NCBI RefSeq assembly: GCF_014596465.1
Contig: NZ_MECK01000401.1
Coordinates: 1-47,097 of the forward strand
Reading direction: 5' to 3'
Length of the DNA stretch: 47,097 bases
DNA from: Streptomyces sp. CBMA123
GTDB taxonomy: Bacteria > Actinomycetota > Actinomycetes > Streptomycetales > Streptomycetaceae
Under the pieces are notes generated by a model. That model ran no database searches. It was not told where the DNA came from and worked only from the letters and a program-made list of their open reading frames with translations. Positions 1 to 9,119 of the stretch are shown here, one piece after another (position 1 is the first letter of the stretch; every line of letters starts with the position of its first letter). The position numbers and the translations under genes were made by a program.

Positions 1-151
1 GCCCGGCCACCTCCCCCACGAACACCGCATCGCTCGGCGGCCCGTACGGCGTCTCCACCCGCACCTCCACCACCTCCTCCAGCAACGCGTACAACCCCGA
101 ACCACCGATCACACCCAGCTCGGCCCGCGCGGTTCCCTGATCGATCGTCAT
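1..151 (-). CDS. mtnP: 5'-methylthioadenosine phosphorylase, N-terminal part (runs off left edge)
   Basis: Only the first 50 residues are in the window. The peptide [11 protein letters not shown] followed by [10 protein letters not shown] is the phosphate-binding start typical of MTA phosphorylase and family-2 purine nucleoside phosphorylases. Members split 5'-methylthioadenosine with phosphate into adenine and 5-methylthioribose-1-phosphate, in cytoplasmic methionine and polyamine salvage. The ATG at 149-151 has a GAAGGGGAC purine stretch about 8-10 bases upstream, and no earlier start fits better. The gene is divergent from the rpf-like gene at 374. The 222 bp between them show no gene, and I could not recognise a c-di-AMP (ydaO) riboswitch there. 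A family-2 purine nucleoside phosphorylase with another substrate cannot be excluded from this fragment. Confidence 0.8.
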   Translation of the reverse strand, partial: MTIDQGTARAELGVIGGSGLYALLEEVVEVRVETPYGPPSDAVFVGEVAG

Positions 152-364
152 CGTCCGTCCGTCCCCTTCGTCGAGTGGCGTTGCGGCCACTCTAGGAGGC
201 GGCGGTGGACGGGGGCACGGCCGGATGGCCGCGAGCCGCCGGGGTGGTGCGGCGCGGCCGAGCGGGTGACTCCTCGGTCGTGTCGGCGGCCACGCGCCCC
301 GTCCGGCATGCGTCGGTTGGAACGCGCCGCCTCCGGGCGGTGCACGCCCTGTCCCCGGACCTGA

Positions 365-1027
<663 letters not shown>

Positions 1028-1059
1028 GTCCCCACCCCGCCGCTTCCGGCGGGAACGCC

Positions 1060-1097
1060 GACGGCCCGCCCGGTCCCCATGGACCGGACGGGCCGTC
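1060..1097. terminator. Bidirectional terminator between rpf-like gene and permease
   Basis: A 17-bp perfect inverted repeat (GACGGCCCGCCCGGTCC and its complement) with a 4-base loop lies between two convergent genes. It probably stops transcription from both sides. Confidence 0.85.
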
Positions 1098-1113
1098 GCC
1101 GTCGGTTCGGCGG

Positions 1114-3132
1114 TCAGCCGACGTGGACGCGCGGACGCTTGGTGCGGTCCGGCTCCGCCTCGCGCAGCACCTCGCGGGTGACCGGCGCGACCTCGCCCTG
1201 CCCGAACAGGATGAACCGCAGGAACTGGGCGAAGGGGTGGCCCTCGGTCCACTCGAAGTACAGGTGCGGCCGCTGCCCGGTGCGGTCCCGGACGGTGAGC
1301 GCCAGGGCGGCGATCGCGTTGGGCACGCTGGAGCTCTGCAGGGCGAGCACCCGGTACCGGCCGTGCAGCACCTCGCCGCGCACGGTCAGCTCGGACTCGA
1401 AGTCCGAGGCGTCCCGGACGGTCACCTCGACGAAGACCAGGTCGTCCTCGCCCGGGATGTCGTTGTCGGCACGGATCTGCCGGATCTTGTCGCGGTACTC
1501 GGCGACGTCCCGGTTGGTCGGCTCGTTGGCGATCAGGCGCAGCGGGCGGTGGGCGTAGTCGCGGATGAACCGCTCGGCCGTCTCGTCCAGCACCACGTCC
1601 GTGACGCGCAGCTCGAAGGCGCGCTTGAGCCGGGAGAGCAGCGAGACCAGGATGATGCCGGCGATGAAGCAGGCACCGATCTTGACACCGTCCGGGCGCT
1701 CCATGGTGTTGACCACGGTGGTGTACAGGAAGACCGCCGCGATGGCCCCGAAGGCGACGGTCCAGCCGCGCTGGCGCTTCTTGTAGGCGGCGATGGTGAC
1801 GGCGATGGCCGCCGAGCTGATCAGGACCAGTACGCCGGTGGCGTAGGCGCCGCCCTGGGCGTCGACGTTGGCGTCGAACAGCCAGGTGATCAGGAAGCCG
1901 ACGATGGTCAGGACGATCACCATCGGGCGCACGGCGCGGGCCCAGTGCGGGGCCATGCCGTAGCGGGGCAGGTAGCGGGGCAGCAGGTTGAGCATGCCCG
2001 CCATGGCGGAGGCGCCGGCGAACCACAGGATGGCGATGGTCGACAGGTCGTAGACGCTGCCGAAGGCGCCGCCCAGGTACTCGTGCGCCAGGAAGGCGAG
2101 GGCGCGGCCGTTGGCCTGGCCGCCGCTCTCGAACTCCTTGGCCGGGATGAGCAGGGTGCAGATGAAGCTGGTGGCGATCAGGAAGGTGCTCATGATCACG
2201 GCGGCGGTGGTGAGCAGCTTGCGGGTGCCGCGGATCCGGCCGACCGGGTTCGTCTCGGTGTCGCCGGCGTCGCCCTTGATGTGCGGCATCACGGCGACGC
2301 CGGTCTCGAAGCCGGACATGCCGAGCGCGAGCTTCGGGAAGACGACCAGCGCGACGCCGATCATCACGAAGACGTTGCCGTGCTGGGTGGTCAGCGCGTT
2401 GGACCAGTCGGCGACGACGTGCGGCGCCTGGATGATCTTCCAGATGCCGACCGCGACGACCACCACGTTGAGCGTCAGGTAGACCGCGACGAGCCCCACG
2501 GCCAGGCCGATCGCCTCGCTGAAGCCCTTGAGGAAGACGGCGCCGAGCAGGGCGACCAGGATCAGCGTGATCACCATCTGCTTGCCGCCGAGGGCACTGG
2601 TCAGGTGCGGGTTCTCGACCAGGTGGGCGCTGGCGTCGGCGGCCGAGAGGGTGATCGTGATGATGAAGTCCGTCGCCGCGAAGCCGAGCAGGGCGAGGAC
2701 GAACAGTTTGCCCTTCCAGAACGACAGCAGCCGCTCCAGCATCGCGATCGAGCCCTCACCGTGCGGGCTCTCCTGGGCGACCCGCCGGTAGACCGGCAGC
2801 GCGCCCAGCAGCGTGACGAGCACCAGCACGATCGTGGCGATCGGCGACAGCAGGCCGGCCGCGAGGGCGGCGATGCCCGGCTGGTAGCCGAGCGTCGAGA
2901 AGTAGTCCAGACCGGTCAGGCACATCACGCGCCACCACGGCTGGCCCGTGTGCGCAGCGTGATCGGCGTCGGCGGCGGAGTCCCCCGACTCCGCGCTGTC
3001 CTCCCGCGCCTTCGCGGCGGCGTCCTTGGCGGCCTTCTCCGGGGACATGTCCTCCAGGAGCCAGCTGCGGAGCCGTATTCGCGCCGACGACGGATCCTCC
3101 GTCGTCGCCTCCGTCGAACCCGACGAAACCAC
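1114..3132 (-). CDS. APC-superfamily permease with long cytoplasmic C-terminal domain
   Basis: The 672-residue membrane protein has a charged N-terminal tail of about 70 residues, then about 12 hydrophobic segments between residues 75 and 510. A soluble region of about 160 residues follows ([18 protein letters not shown] onward). The first segment, [15 protein letters not shown], and the following GEGSIAML loop are the unwound TM1 and substrate-site features of the APC superfamily. Relatives include amino-acid permeases and KimA/KUP-type potassium transporters. The long soluble tail recalls the latter, but the substrate is not provable here. The start is GTG at 3130-3132 with AAGAGGTG upstream. 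A conserved direct repeat sits about 75 bases upstream (3204-3249). The gene ends against the hairpin at 1060-1097. Confidence 0.8.
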   Translation of the reverse strand: MVSSGSTEATTEDPSSARIRLRSWLLEDMSPEKAAKDAAAKAREDSAESGDSAADADHAAHTGQPWWRVMCLTGLDYFSTLGYQPGIAALAAGLLSPIATIVLVLVTLLGALPVYRRVAQESPHGEGSIAMLERLLSFWKGKLFVLALLGFAATDFIITITLSAADASAHLVENPHLTSALGGKQMVITLILVALLGAVFLKGFSEAIGLAVGLVAVYLTLNVVVVAVGIWKIIQAPHVVADWSNALTTQHGNVFVMIGVALVVFPKLALGMSGFETGVAVMPHIKGDAGDTETNPVGRIRGTRKLLTTAAVIMSTFLIATSFICTLLIPAKEFESGGQANGRALAFLAHEYLGGAFGSVYDLSTIAILWFAGASAMAGMLNLLPRYLPRYGMAPHWARAVRPMVIVLTIVGFLITWLFDANVDAQGGAYATGVLVLISSAAIAVTIAAYKKRQRGWTVAFGAIAAVFLYTTVVNTMERPDGVKIGACFIAGIILVSLLSRLKRAFELRVTDVVLDETAERFIRDYAHRPLRLIANEPTNRDVAEYRDKIRQIRADNDIPGEDDLVFVEVTVRDASDFESELTVRGEVLHGRYRVLALQSSSVPNAIAALALTVRDRTGQRPHLYFEWTEGHPFAQFLRFILFGQGEVAPVTREVLREAEPDRTKRPRVHVG

Positions 3133-3203
3133 CTTGCACCTCTTGATTAAAGACCCCGTAAAAGCGCCGTCGGGCGACGGCAGTGCGCCAGGCTATGCGA
3201 CCG

Positions 3204-3249
3204 GCGTTAAGGAGGCGTCATCGGCCCGCGTTAAGAAAACGTCATGGCC
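3204..3249 (-). promoter_or_regulatory. 24-bp-period direct repeat upstream of the permease
   Basis: Two near-identical half-sites start 24 bp apart: GCGTTAAGGAGGCGTCAT at 3204 and GCGTTAAGAAAACGTCAT at 3228, both followed by GGCC. They lie 72-117 bases upstream of the permease GTG, where an activator would bind. The layout suits a response regulator binding as a tandem dimer. Which regulator is unknown. Confidence 0.5.
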
Positions 3250-3289
3250 GCGCAGGTCGGGACGGGTGGCACGGTGCGGCGGGGCCGGT

Positions 3290-3321
3290 GCCGGGGCGGT
3301 GCGGCGGACCACCGCCCCGGC
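3290..3321 (-). terminator. Terminator of the multicopper oxidase operon
   Basis: An 11-bp perfect inverted repeat (GCCGGGGCGGT / ACCGCCCCGGC) with a 10-base loop lies 20 bases past the stop of the minus-strand multicopper oxidase gene. Confidence 0.7.
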
Positions 3322-3340
3322 GTCTCGGATCCTGGACGGG

Positions 3341-4987
3341 TTACGCCTGGTAACCGAGAACGGTCATCATGCCGGTCTCCGAGTGGTAGACGTTGTGGCA
3401 GTGCACCATCCACAGCCCCGGGTTGTCGGCGTCGAAGTCGACCGTCAGGGTCGTGCCCGGCAGCACGACCGCGGTGTCCTTGCGCGGGCCGTCGGCGCCC
3501 AGCGCGAAGGTGTGCCCGTGCAGGTGGACGGGGTGCCACATGGCGGTGGTGTTGCGGAACTCCAGCCGCACCCGCTCCCCGGCCGCGACCGGGTGGCGCT
3601 GCGCCGGGTCGTACTTCCGGCCGTTGAACGCCCAGTCGGCCTTCGCCATGCCGCCGGTCAGCTCCAGCAGGACGGTGCGGTCCGGCGCCCTGGCGGGCAG
3701 CCGGACGCTCCGGTCGGCCTTCAGCCGGGCGGCGGTCAGCAGCCGGCCGTCCAGCTCGGCCGGGCGCGTCGAGGCGTCCGGCGCGGCGCCGCCGCCGGTG
3801 CGCAGCACGGCCAGCGCGCCGGCGTTCTTGCCCTCGGCCAGGGCGGTCAGCGGGAAGACGCCGTCCTGGGCGGTGACCAGCACGTCGTAGCGCTCGCCCA
3901 TGCCGAGCAACAGCGCCTGGGTGGTGGCCGGTTCGACCGGGAAGCCGTCGGTGTGGGTGACGGTCAGCTCGTGGCCGCCGAGGGCGACCCGGTAGGCGGT
4001 GTCGCCGCCCGCGTTGATCAGCCGGATCCGGATCCGGTCCCCGGGCTTGGCGGTGAAGGTCTCGGGGGCGCCCGGGAGGCGGCCGTTGACCAGGTGGAAC
4101 GGGTGGGCGACGTCACCCGCGTCGCCGCCGAGCAGCGGGCTGGTGGCGCCCATCAGCATCCGGGACGGGCCGCTCGCCCCCGCACTCGACGCGTCAGGCA
4201 TGCCAGACATACCGGACATGCCTGGCATGGTGTGGCCGGAGTGACCCATCCCGCCCATGCCCCGGGCGAGTTCGGCGAGCACGGCGTCCGGGGAGCTGCC
4301 GTCGACCCCGTCCACCCAGTCGTCCAGGACGACGACCCACTCCCGGTCGTAGCGCAGCGGCTCCTTCGGGTCCTCCACGATCAGCGGCGCGTACAGGCCG
4401 CGGTCCTGCTGGACGCCGGAGTGCGGGTGGAACCAGTAGGTGCCGGGGCGGGAGAGGGCGAAGCGGTAGTCGAAGGACGCGCCCGCCCGGACCGCCTCCT
4501 GGGTCAGGCCGGGCACGCCGTCCATGTCGTTGCGCAGGGCGAGGCCGTGCCAGTGCAGCGAGGTGGGCTGCGGCAGGTGGTTGGCGAGGGTGAGGGCGAG
4601 GGTGTCGCCGACGGTGGCGCGCACCTCCTGGCCGGGCAGGCGGTCGCCGTACGCCCAGCTGCGGACGGTGCGGCCGCCCAGGTCGAGGGTGGTCTCGGTG
4701 GCGGTGAGCGCGACCTTGCGCTCGGGCCCGGGCTTGCGCCCGGCCTCGGCGGCGGCGACCTCGGGGCCGTTCGGGGCGACGAAGCCGGCGGGGGCGGCGG
4801 CGACCTCGGGGCCGTTCGGGGCGACGAAGCCGGCGGGGGCGGAGGGGGCGGAGGGGACGGCGGCCGAGTGGTCCATGCCGTTCATCGAATCGCCGTTCAT
4901 CGAATCGGAGGAGCAGGCGGCGAGCAGGCCGGTCCCGGCGGCGGCGAACGCGGCGCCGAGGACGGTACGACGGGTGGGTGTGCGCAT
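3341..4987 (-). CDS. Exported multicopper oxidase lipoprotein (CueO/laccase type)
   Basis: The product is 548 residues when read from the ATG at 4985-4987. That start gives a Tat-plus-lipobox signal (TRRTVLG, then LLAAC with Cys25); an upstream ATG at 5095 would bury the signal. All four copper motifs are present: HWHG at about 145-148, HPH at about 187, HPVHLHGH at about 485-492, and HCHNVYH at about 529-535 ending in a Met-containing axial region. The type 1 and trinuclear sites therefore look intact. A Met/His-rich stretch at about 243-264 resembles the Cu(I)-gathering insert of CueO-type oxidases. The likely role is oxidation of Cu(I) outside the membrane for copper tolerance. The linker has a 15-residue tandem duplication (APAGFVAPNGPEVAA twice). 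The probable operon partner is the small membrane protein upstream. Confidence 0.9.
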   Translation of the reverse strand: MRTPTRRTVLGAAFAAAGTGLLAACSSDSMNGDSMNGMDHSAAVPSAPSAPAGFVAPNGPEVAAAPAGFVAPNGPEVAAAEAGRKPGPERKVALTATETTLDLGGRTVRSWAYGDRLPGQEVRATVGDTLALTLANHLPQPTSLHWHGLALRNDMDGVPGLTQEAVRAGASFDYRFALSRPGTYWFHPHSGVQQDRGLYAPLIVEDPKEPLRYDREWVVVLDDWVDGVDGSSPDAVLAELARGMGGMGHSGHTMPGMSGMSGMPDASSAGASGPSRMLMGATSPLLGGDAGDVAHPFHLVNGRLPGAPETFTAKPGDRIRIRLINAGGDTAYRVALGGHELTVTHTDGFPVEPATTQALLLGMGERYDVLVTAQDGVFPLTALAEGKNAGALAVLRTGGGAAPDASTRPAELDGRLLTAARLKADRSVRLPARAPDRTVLLELTGGMAKADWAFNGRKYDPAQRHPVAAGERVRLEFRNTTAMWHPVHLHGHTFALGADGPRKDTAVVLPGTTLTVDFDADNPGLWMVHCHNVYHSETGMMTVLGYQA

Positions 4988-5097
4988 GACGGAGTGCACC
5001 TCGTGCAGGGGTGGTGTGGACGTAAAGGACGGCGCGTCGGCCGTTCCGCGCGCGGGCGCGAAGGCGCACGAGCGGGCACGGAACGGCGAGCGCACGC

Positions 5098-5544
5098 CTA
5101 CTGACGCAGCACCGACAGTCTGCTGAGGAGGATCCGCCCACCCCCGGGCGGCGGCAGCGCCCGCACGGCCCGCAGCAGCCGGGCCCGCACTTCTGCGGCG
5201 GCGTCACCACGGCGGCGCAGCAGCGGGCCGGCGATCAGCAGCACCAGGGTCCAGCCGGCCAGCACCGCGAGACAGACCGTCATCGGATCCATGCCGCCGC
5301 CGGCGGGCTCGACCGCCAGCGGCGCATGGGCCGTCGGAACGGCGGCCGCGTGGTGATCCGCTGCCACCATCCGCGAGCCGTACGAGCCGTGCGAGCCGTG
5401 CGACCCATGCCCGGCAGACCCGCCGTGCCCACCACCCGGGTGCCCCAGCGTGTGCATCGTCACGATGCCGAGCAGCAGGGCGGCGAGGAGCAGCAGGCGC
5501 AGCACCCCGGGCAGCGACGACCCGTACAGCCGCTGCTGCGCCAT
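5098..5544 (-). CDS. Small His/Gly-rich membrane protein (DUF6153-like), copper-operon partner
   Basis: The product is 148 residues from the ATG at 5542-5544. A hydrophobic segment at about 14-32 is followed by an extracytoplasmic His/Gly/Ser-rich stretch (HTLGHPGGGHGGSAGHGSH). A second membrane segment at about 88-108 is followed by a basic cytoplasmic tail. The GIVTMHTLGHP motif matches small streptomycete DUF6153 proteins as I remember them; no search was run. The gene lies 110 bases upstream of the multicopper oxidase on the same strand. Its abundant His residues suggest copper or other metal binding at the outer face, but that is inferred from context and composition. The longer reading to 5640 has no clear ribosome site. 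Confidence 0.7.
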   Translation of the reverse strand: MAQQRLYGSSLPGVLRLLLLAALLLGIVTMHTLGHPGGGHGGSAGHGSHGSHGSYGSRMVAADHHAAAVPTAHAPLAVEPAGGGMDPMTVCLAVLAGWTLVLLIAGPLLRRRGDAAAEVRARLLRAVRALPPPGGGRILLSRLSVLRQ

Positions 5545-5638
5545 GGTCCGCCTCCCGCCCGTCTCCGCCCTCCGCTTACCCCCACAGGGTATCCCCAACT
5601 GCGAACGTCCGCCGCTCTCCCTTCGTACAAAGTCAGTC

Positions 5639-5740
5639 ACCTACCTCGCCACCCTGGACGGGGTCTCCGACTCCAGCCACGACCTGTCCCTCCGGGTCAG
5701 CTCCCATGCGTCTGGTCTGACGGCACTCCACCCAAGTAGC
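5639..5740 (+). pseudogene. 3' relic of a lipoprotein gene (third copy of the 8025-8552 gene)
   Basis: The reading TYLATLDGVSDSSHDLSLRV matches the end of the lipoprotein at 8025-8552 (NFLAILDGTSDSSHDLTLKV). The bases around the old stop (AAGTAGCCC against ACGTAGCCC) and the terminator that follows are also related. No start, signal sequence or upstream body remains. After the conserved stretch the frame no longer ends where the intact gene does. The fragment shows that a further copy of the cassette once lay to the left. Confidence 0.75.
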
Positions 5741-5754
5741 CCGAACTCCCGTTC

Positions 5755-5784
5755 GGGGCCGCACTTTCCCGGAGGTGCGGCCCC
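5755..5784 (+). terminator. Terminator of the relic cassette
   Basis: GGGGCCGCAC pairs with GTGCGGCCCC around a 10-base loop. It corresponds in position and sequence to the terminators at 8567-8596 and 10833-10869. Confidence 0.7.
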
Positions 5785-5811
5785 TGTGCGTCGTGCAGGT
5801 CCGCCGGTGTG

Positions 5812-5839
5812 CTGACCTGCGTTAATGATCCGCTAGCAT
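5812..5839 (+). promoter_or_regulatory. Promoter of cassette copy 1
   Basis: CTGACC (-35) and TAGCAT (-10) are separated by 16 bases. The -10 and its surroundings (GATCCGCTAGCATGCGTCGT) are identical to the copy at 8622-8649, while the flanks have diverged, which supports function. The leader then runs about 60 bases to a GGGGGAAACGAAAG ribosome site. Confidence 0.6.
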
Positions 5840-5907
5840 GCGTCGTCAGTTTTCGAACACACGGACCGCCCCAGCAACCGGTCCGGAACTGACGGGGGAA
5901 ACGAAAG

Positions 5908-6312
5908 ATGCCAGATCCTGACGCGGGTTTGCAGTTCAAGGTCAATCCGGCCGAACTGGACGGCTGCGGCCAGAGCGCCCAGCACATCGGCGGCCTGATA
6001 CCCGGCGAGACCACGAAGATCACCGACCCGTGCAACCAGGCCGCCGGAGGTCTCAAGGGCTGGCTCACCGCCGGCGGGATCACCGCCTGCGGCACCAACT
6101 GGAAGACCCTGCTGGACCGGCTCGGCGGTGACATGGGCGACGTCGGCACCAAGCTCGGCACCTCGGCCACCTATTACCGCCAGGCCGAGCAGAACGCCCA
6201 CAACGGCATGCGGAACCCGGCCGCTCCGCCGGCCCCGGACGAGCCGGACCCCTTCGGCACCGCCGTCGTCCCCGGCCCGGTGAAGCCCCGCAGCGCGAAG
6301 GCGGCCGAGTAA
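5908..6312 (+). CDS. Small WXG100-like helical protein, copy 1
   Basis: The 134-residue protein has no signal peptide or membrane segment. Predicted helices (LDGCGQSAQHIGGLI, WKTLLDRLGGDMGDVGTKLG, TYYRQAEQ) are separated by Gly. Size and pattern fit the WXG100/ESX-type helical-hairpin superfamily, although the exact W-x-G motif is missing. Cys residues at GCGQ, DPC and ACG are kept in copy 2, unusual for the superfamily. The Pro-rich C-terminus ends DPFGTAVVPGPVKPRS. It starts at the ATG at 5908 behind GGGGGAA and lies 3 bases before the hydrolase gene, so the two are co-translated. I infer it is a partner or chaperone of the hydrolase for type VII-like export. The function is unproven. Confidence 0.65.
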   Translation: MPDPDAGLQFKVNPAELDGCGQSAQHIGGLIPGETTKITDPCNQAAGGLKGWLTAGGITACGTNWKTLLDRLGGDMGDVGTKLGTSATYYRQAEQNAHNGMRNPAAPPAPDEPDPFGTAVVPGPVKPRSAKAAE

Positions 6313-6315
6313 CCG

Positions 6316-8028
6316 ATGGACATCAAGACCCTGCACGACGCCGACATCATCGGCATCTCCACCGCGAAGAGCGCCTTCGACACCCTCTCCACCGCCTTCG
6401 GCCAGCACGTCGAGAACTGGCAGCACGAGGTCGTCGACCGGCTGCACAACTCCCAGTGGACCGGCACCGCCGCCGACCACGCCAACGCCCGGATGCAGTT
6501 CCTGGAGAACGAACTCAAGGCCGCCCAGCAGGAGATCGGCCTCGTCAGCCGGGCCCTCCAGGACGCCTACGACGGCTTCGCCGCCGCCCAGGCGCACCTC
6601 ATCAACGCCCTGGACGACGCCAAGACCCACAAGCTGAACGTCGCCGCCGACGGCGGGATCACCTGGGAGAAGGACCCCAACTCCCCGAACTTCGCGGGCA
6701 CCGACGCCGAGAACCAGGCCAAGCAGATCCAGTCCCGGATCACCGCCGCGCTCAACGAGGCCGACCACGCCGACCAGACCATCAACGCCCGGCTCACCCA
6801 CCTGGCCGGCAACGCGAGCAACGGCACCGGTCTGGACTCCGCCACCGCGAAGTCCGACACCGACGCCGCCAACGCGCTCCAGACCATCCCCCCGGCCGGC
6901 ACCGACCCGAACAGCGTCAAGGCCTGGTGGAACGGCCTCACGGACGACCAGCAGCAGCGGATGATCCTCAACCACCCGGACCAGATCGGCAACCTGGACG
7001 GCATCCCCGCCGTCGACCGGAACCAGGCGAACCAGACCAACCTGGCCCGCGCCCATCAGGACATCCAGCACCAGCTCGACGGGCTCGGCCCCGAGCCGAA
7101 GCAGTTCCTCGACATCGCCGACACCAACGGCGGGCCCGTCGAGAACCCCGACTACACGACGTGGAAGCAAAAGCACGACGACCTCACGGACAAGATGACC
7201 GGCATCACCGCCATCGAGAACCGGCTGAAGGCCCCGGTCGACGACGCCCACCCGCCGACCTACCTGCTGGGCTTCGACACCAACGGCCACGGCCACGCCA
7301 TCATCGCGGTCAACAACCCCGACACCGCCAACAATGTGTCGACGTACGTCCCCGGCACCGGCGCCCGGCTCGGAAGTATCAACAGCGACATCAACCGCTC
7401 GGACCTGATGGTCGCCTCGGCCAACGACGCCAACCGGAAGGCGGGCGACAAGAGCACCACCTCGTCGATCACCTGGGTCGGCTACGACGCGCCGCAGAAC
7501 ATCATCCCGGAGGCCGCGGACGACTCCTACGCGAAGGCCGCGGAGGACAAGCTGGTCAGCTTCGAGAACGGGCTGCACGCCACCCACGACGGGAAGATCG
7601 GCAACAACACCATCCTGGCCCACAGCTACGGCACCACGACCGTGGGCTACACCATGCGCGACCACGGCCTCCCGGTCGACAACGCCGTGCTGATCGCCAG
7701 CCCCGGCGCCGGTGTCGAGAACGCCAAGGACCTGCGGATCGACCCGTCCCACGTGTACGCGGCGCAGAGCCCCGCCGACGCGATCGGCTGGGCCGCCGCC
7801 ACCGACCCCAGCGGTATGACGGACAACCTCTGGGACAACATCAAGACCGACTTCCTCTTCGGCGACGGCGACCACCACCTGATGTACGGCCGCCAGACCA
7901 CCGTCCCCCAGTTCGGCGCTAACGTCATGCCCGTCGACCCCAACGCGGGACACTCCGACTACTGGAACAATGGTTCGCCCACCCTGACCGCCATGGGGCA
8001 GGTCATCGCCGGAAAGCCGACGCAATGA
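6316..8028 (+). CDS. WxG-domain alpha/beta hydrolase (DUF1023-like), copy 1
   Basis: The product is 570 residues. The first 110 form an ESX-like helical hairpin with W-T-G at residues 48-50 (NSQWTGTAADHAN). A middle helical region follows, then an alpha/beta-hydrolase domain from about residue 310. AHSYGTT carries the nucleophile Ser437, and SPGAGVENAKDL, HVYAAQSPAD and HSDYWNNGSP are conserved around the expected acid and His positions. The elbow reads A-H-S-Y-G here but G-H-S-Y-G in copy 2. The fold matches the DUF1023 actinobacterial hydrolases. There is no classical signal, so type VII-like export through the WxG head is plausible. The stop overlaps the lipoprotein start (ATGA). The substrate is unknown. 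Confidence 0.8.
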   Translation: MDIKTLHDADIIGISTAKSAFDTLSTAFGQHVENWQHEVVDRLHNSQWTGTAADHANARMQFLENELKAAQQEIGLVSRALQDAYDGFAAAQAHLINALDDAKTHKLNVAADGGITWEKDPNSPNFAGTDAENQAKQIQSRITAALNEADHADQTINARLTHLAGNASNGTGLDSATAKSDTDAANALQTIPPAGTDPNSVKAWWNGLTDDQQQRMILNHPDQIGNLDGIPAVDRNQANQTNLARAHQDIQHQLDGLGPEPKQFLDIADTNGGPVENPDYTTWKQKHDDLTDKMTGITAIENRLKAPVDDAHPPTYLLGFDTNGHGHAIIAVNNPDTANNVSTYVPGTGARLGSINSDINRSDLMVASANDANRKAGDKSTTSSITWVGYDAPQNIIPEAADDSYAKAAEDKLVSFENGLHATHDGKIGNNTILAHSYGTTTVGYTMRDHGLPVDNAVLIASPGAGVENAKDLRIDPSHVYAAQSPADAIGWAAATDPSGMTDNLWDNIKTDFLFGDGDHHLMYGRQTTVPQFGANVMPVDPNAGHSDYWNNGSPTLTAMGQVIAGKPTQ

Positions 8029-8552
8029 GCACCACCGAACACACCTCCCTGATCAGGCGGGCCACCGCCGCCGCCACACTGACGGTCACCGCACTGGCCC
8101 TCAGTGCCTGCGGGGCGAACACCCTCCAGGAGCGGTCGAAGCCCACCATCACCCTGGACCAGGCCAAGACGCAGATCGACGGCTACCTCGCCGACATCCT
8201 CGCCAAACTTCCGGTACAGCCCACGTCGGCGCCGGCCGCGTTCTTCGACCAGGAATGCGACGCCAACGACATCGGCCCGCACGGCCGAAAGCAGACCGGC
8301 CGAGGCTACGACTTCGGTGACGTTTCATCAGACATCAAGGCCCAGGCCGTGACCGACTACCGCACCTTCCTGACCGGGCAGGGATTCCAGCCGGTTCAGG
8401 ATCCCCCGAACTCCCATCTCGACTGGATCAAACTGAAGAACCCGCAGAACAACTTCCTCGCCATCCTGGACGGAACGTCCGACTCCAGCCACGACCTCAC
8501 CCTCAAGGTCAGCTCCCCCTGCGTCTGGCCGACCGGCACCCCTGCCACGTAG
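8025..8552 (+). CDS. Lipoprotein of the hydrolase cassette
   Basis: The 175-residue protein has a lipoprotein signal: a basic start, a hydrophobic stretch and LSAC with Cys at about 29. The mature part is about 147 residues with two further Cys (QEC and SPC) that could form a disulphide. It has no domain I recognise. The start overlaps the hydrolase stop by 4 bases (ATGA), so translation is coupled. A surface partner, regulator or protector against the hydrolase is possible but only inferred. The gene has no counterpart after copy 2, and a 3' fragment of a related gene lies at 5639-5740. It ends at a clear hairpin terminator. Confidence 0.75.
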   Translation: MSTTEHTSLIRRATAAATLTVTALALSACGANTLQERSKPTITLDQAKTQIDGYLADILAKLPVQPTSAPAAFFDQECDANDIGPHGRKQTGRGYDFGDVSSDIKAQAVTDYRTFLTGQGFQPVQDPPNSHLDWIKLKNPQNNFLAILDGTSDSSHDLTLKVSSPCVWPTGTPAT

Positions 8553-8566
8553 CCCAACTCCCCTCC

Positions 8567-8596
8567 GGGGCCGTACCTCTACCGAGGTGCGGCCCC
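8567..8596 (+). terminator. Terminator of cassette copy 1
   Basis: GGGGCCGTACCTC pairs with GAGGTGCGGCCCC (one mismatch) around a short loop, 15 bases after the lipoprotein stop. Confidence 0.75.
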
Positions 8597-8621
8597 TTCG
8601 CACACGCCCAGGTCAAACCGG

Positions 8622-8649
8622 TTGCCCGTTCTTGACGATCCGCTAGCAT
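8622..8649 (+). promoter_or_regulatory. Promoter of cassette copy 2
   Basis: TTGCCC (-35) and TAGCAT (-10) are spaced by 16 bases, as in copy 1. A TGACGA/TCGTCA inverted pair brackets the -10 and could be an operator, but it is only partly kept in copy 1. Confidence 0.6.
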
Positions 8650-8708
8650 GCGTCGTCAGTTACCGCTCCGACCGGCCCAGCCGCCGGTCCGGAACTGACG
8701 GGGGACGC

Positions 8709-9116
8709 ATGGCAGATCCAGATTCGAACCTGCAATTCCAGGTGAAGCCGGGCGAGTTGGACGGCTGCGGCCAGAGCGCCCAGCACATCGGCAGCCTGAT
8801 ACCCGGCGAGACGGCGAAGATCACCGACCCGTGCGGCCAGGCCGCCGGTTCCCTGCAAGGCTGGCTCACCGCCGCCGCGTTGACCACCTGCGGCAGCGAC
8901 TGGAAGACCCTGCTGGACAAGCTCGGCGGCGACATGGGCGACGTCGGCACCAAACTCGGCACCTCGGCGGCCTACTACCGCCAGGTCGAGCAGGACATCC
9001 ACACCAACATGATCCACCCGGACGTCCCGGTCCCGGCCTCGACCGCGCCGGACCCGTTCGGCACCGTCGTCACCCCCGGCCCGGTGAAGCCCCGCAGCGC
9101 GAGAGCGGCGGAGTAG
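8709..9116 (+). CDS. Small WXG100-like helical protein, copy 2
   Basis: This 135-residue paralogue of the protein at 5908 keeps the same order (LDGCGQSAQHIG, DWKTLLDKLGGDMGDVG, PVKPRS tail) and the same three Cys positions. The start is the ATG at 8709 behind GGGGGAC; an upstream reading from 8622 would run through the promoter. Three bases separate it from the second hydrolase, exactly as in copy 1. Divergence is concentrated in the C-terminal linker (HPDVPVPASTAPDP). The role is inferred as for copy 1. Confidence 0.65.
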   Translation: MADPDSNLQFQVKPGELDGCGQSAQHIGSLIPGETAKITDPCGQAAGSLQGWLTAAALTTCGSDWKTLLDKLGGDMGDVGTKLGTSAAYYRQVEQDIHTNMIHPDVPVPASTAPDPFGTVVTPGPVKPRSARAAE

Positions 9117-9119
9117 CCG

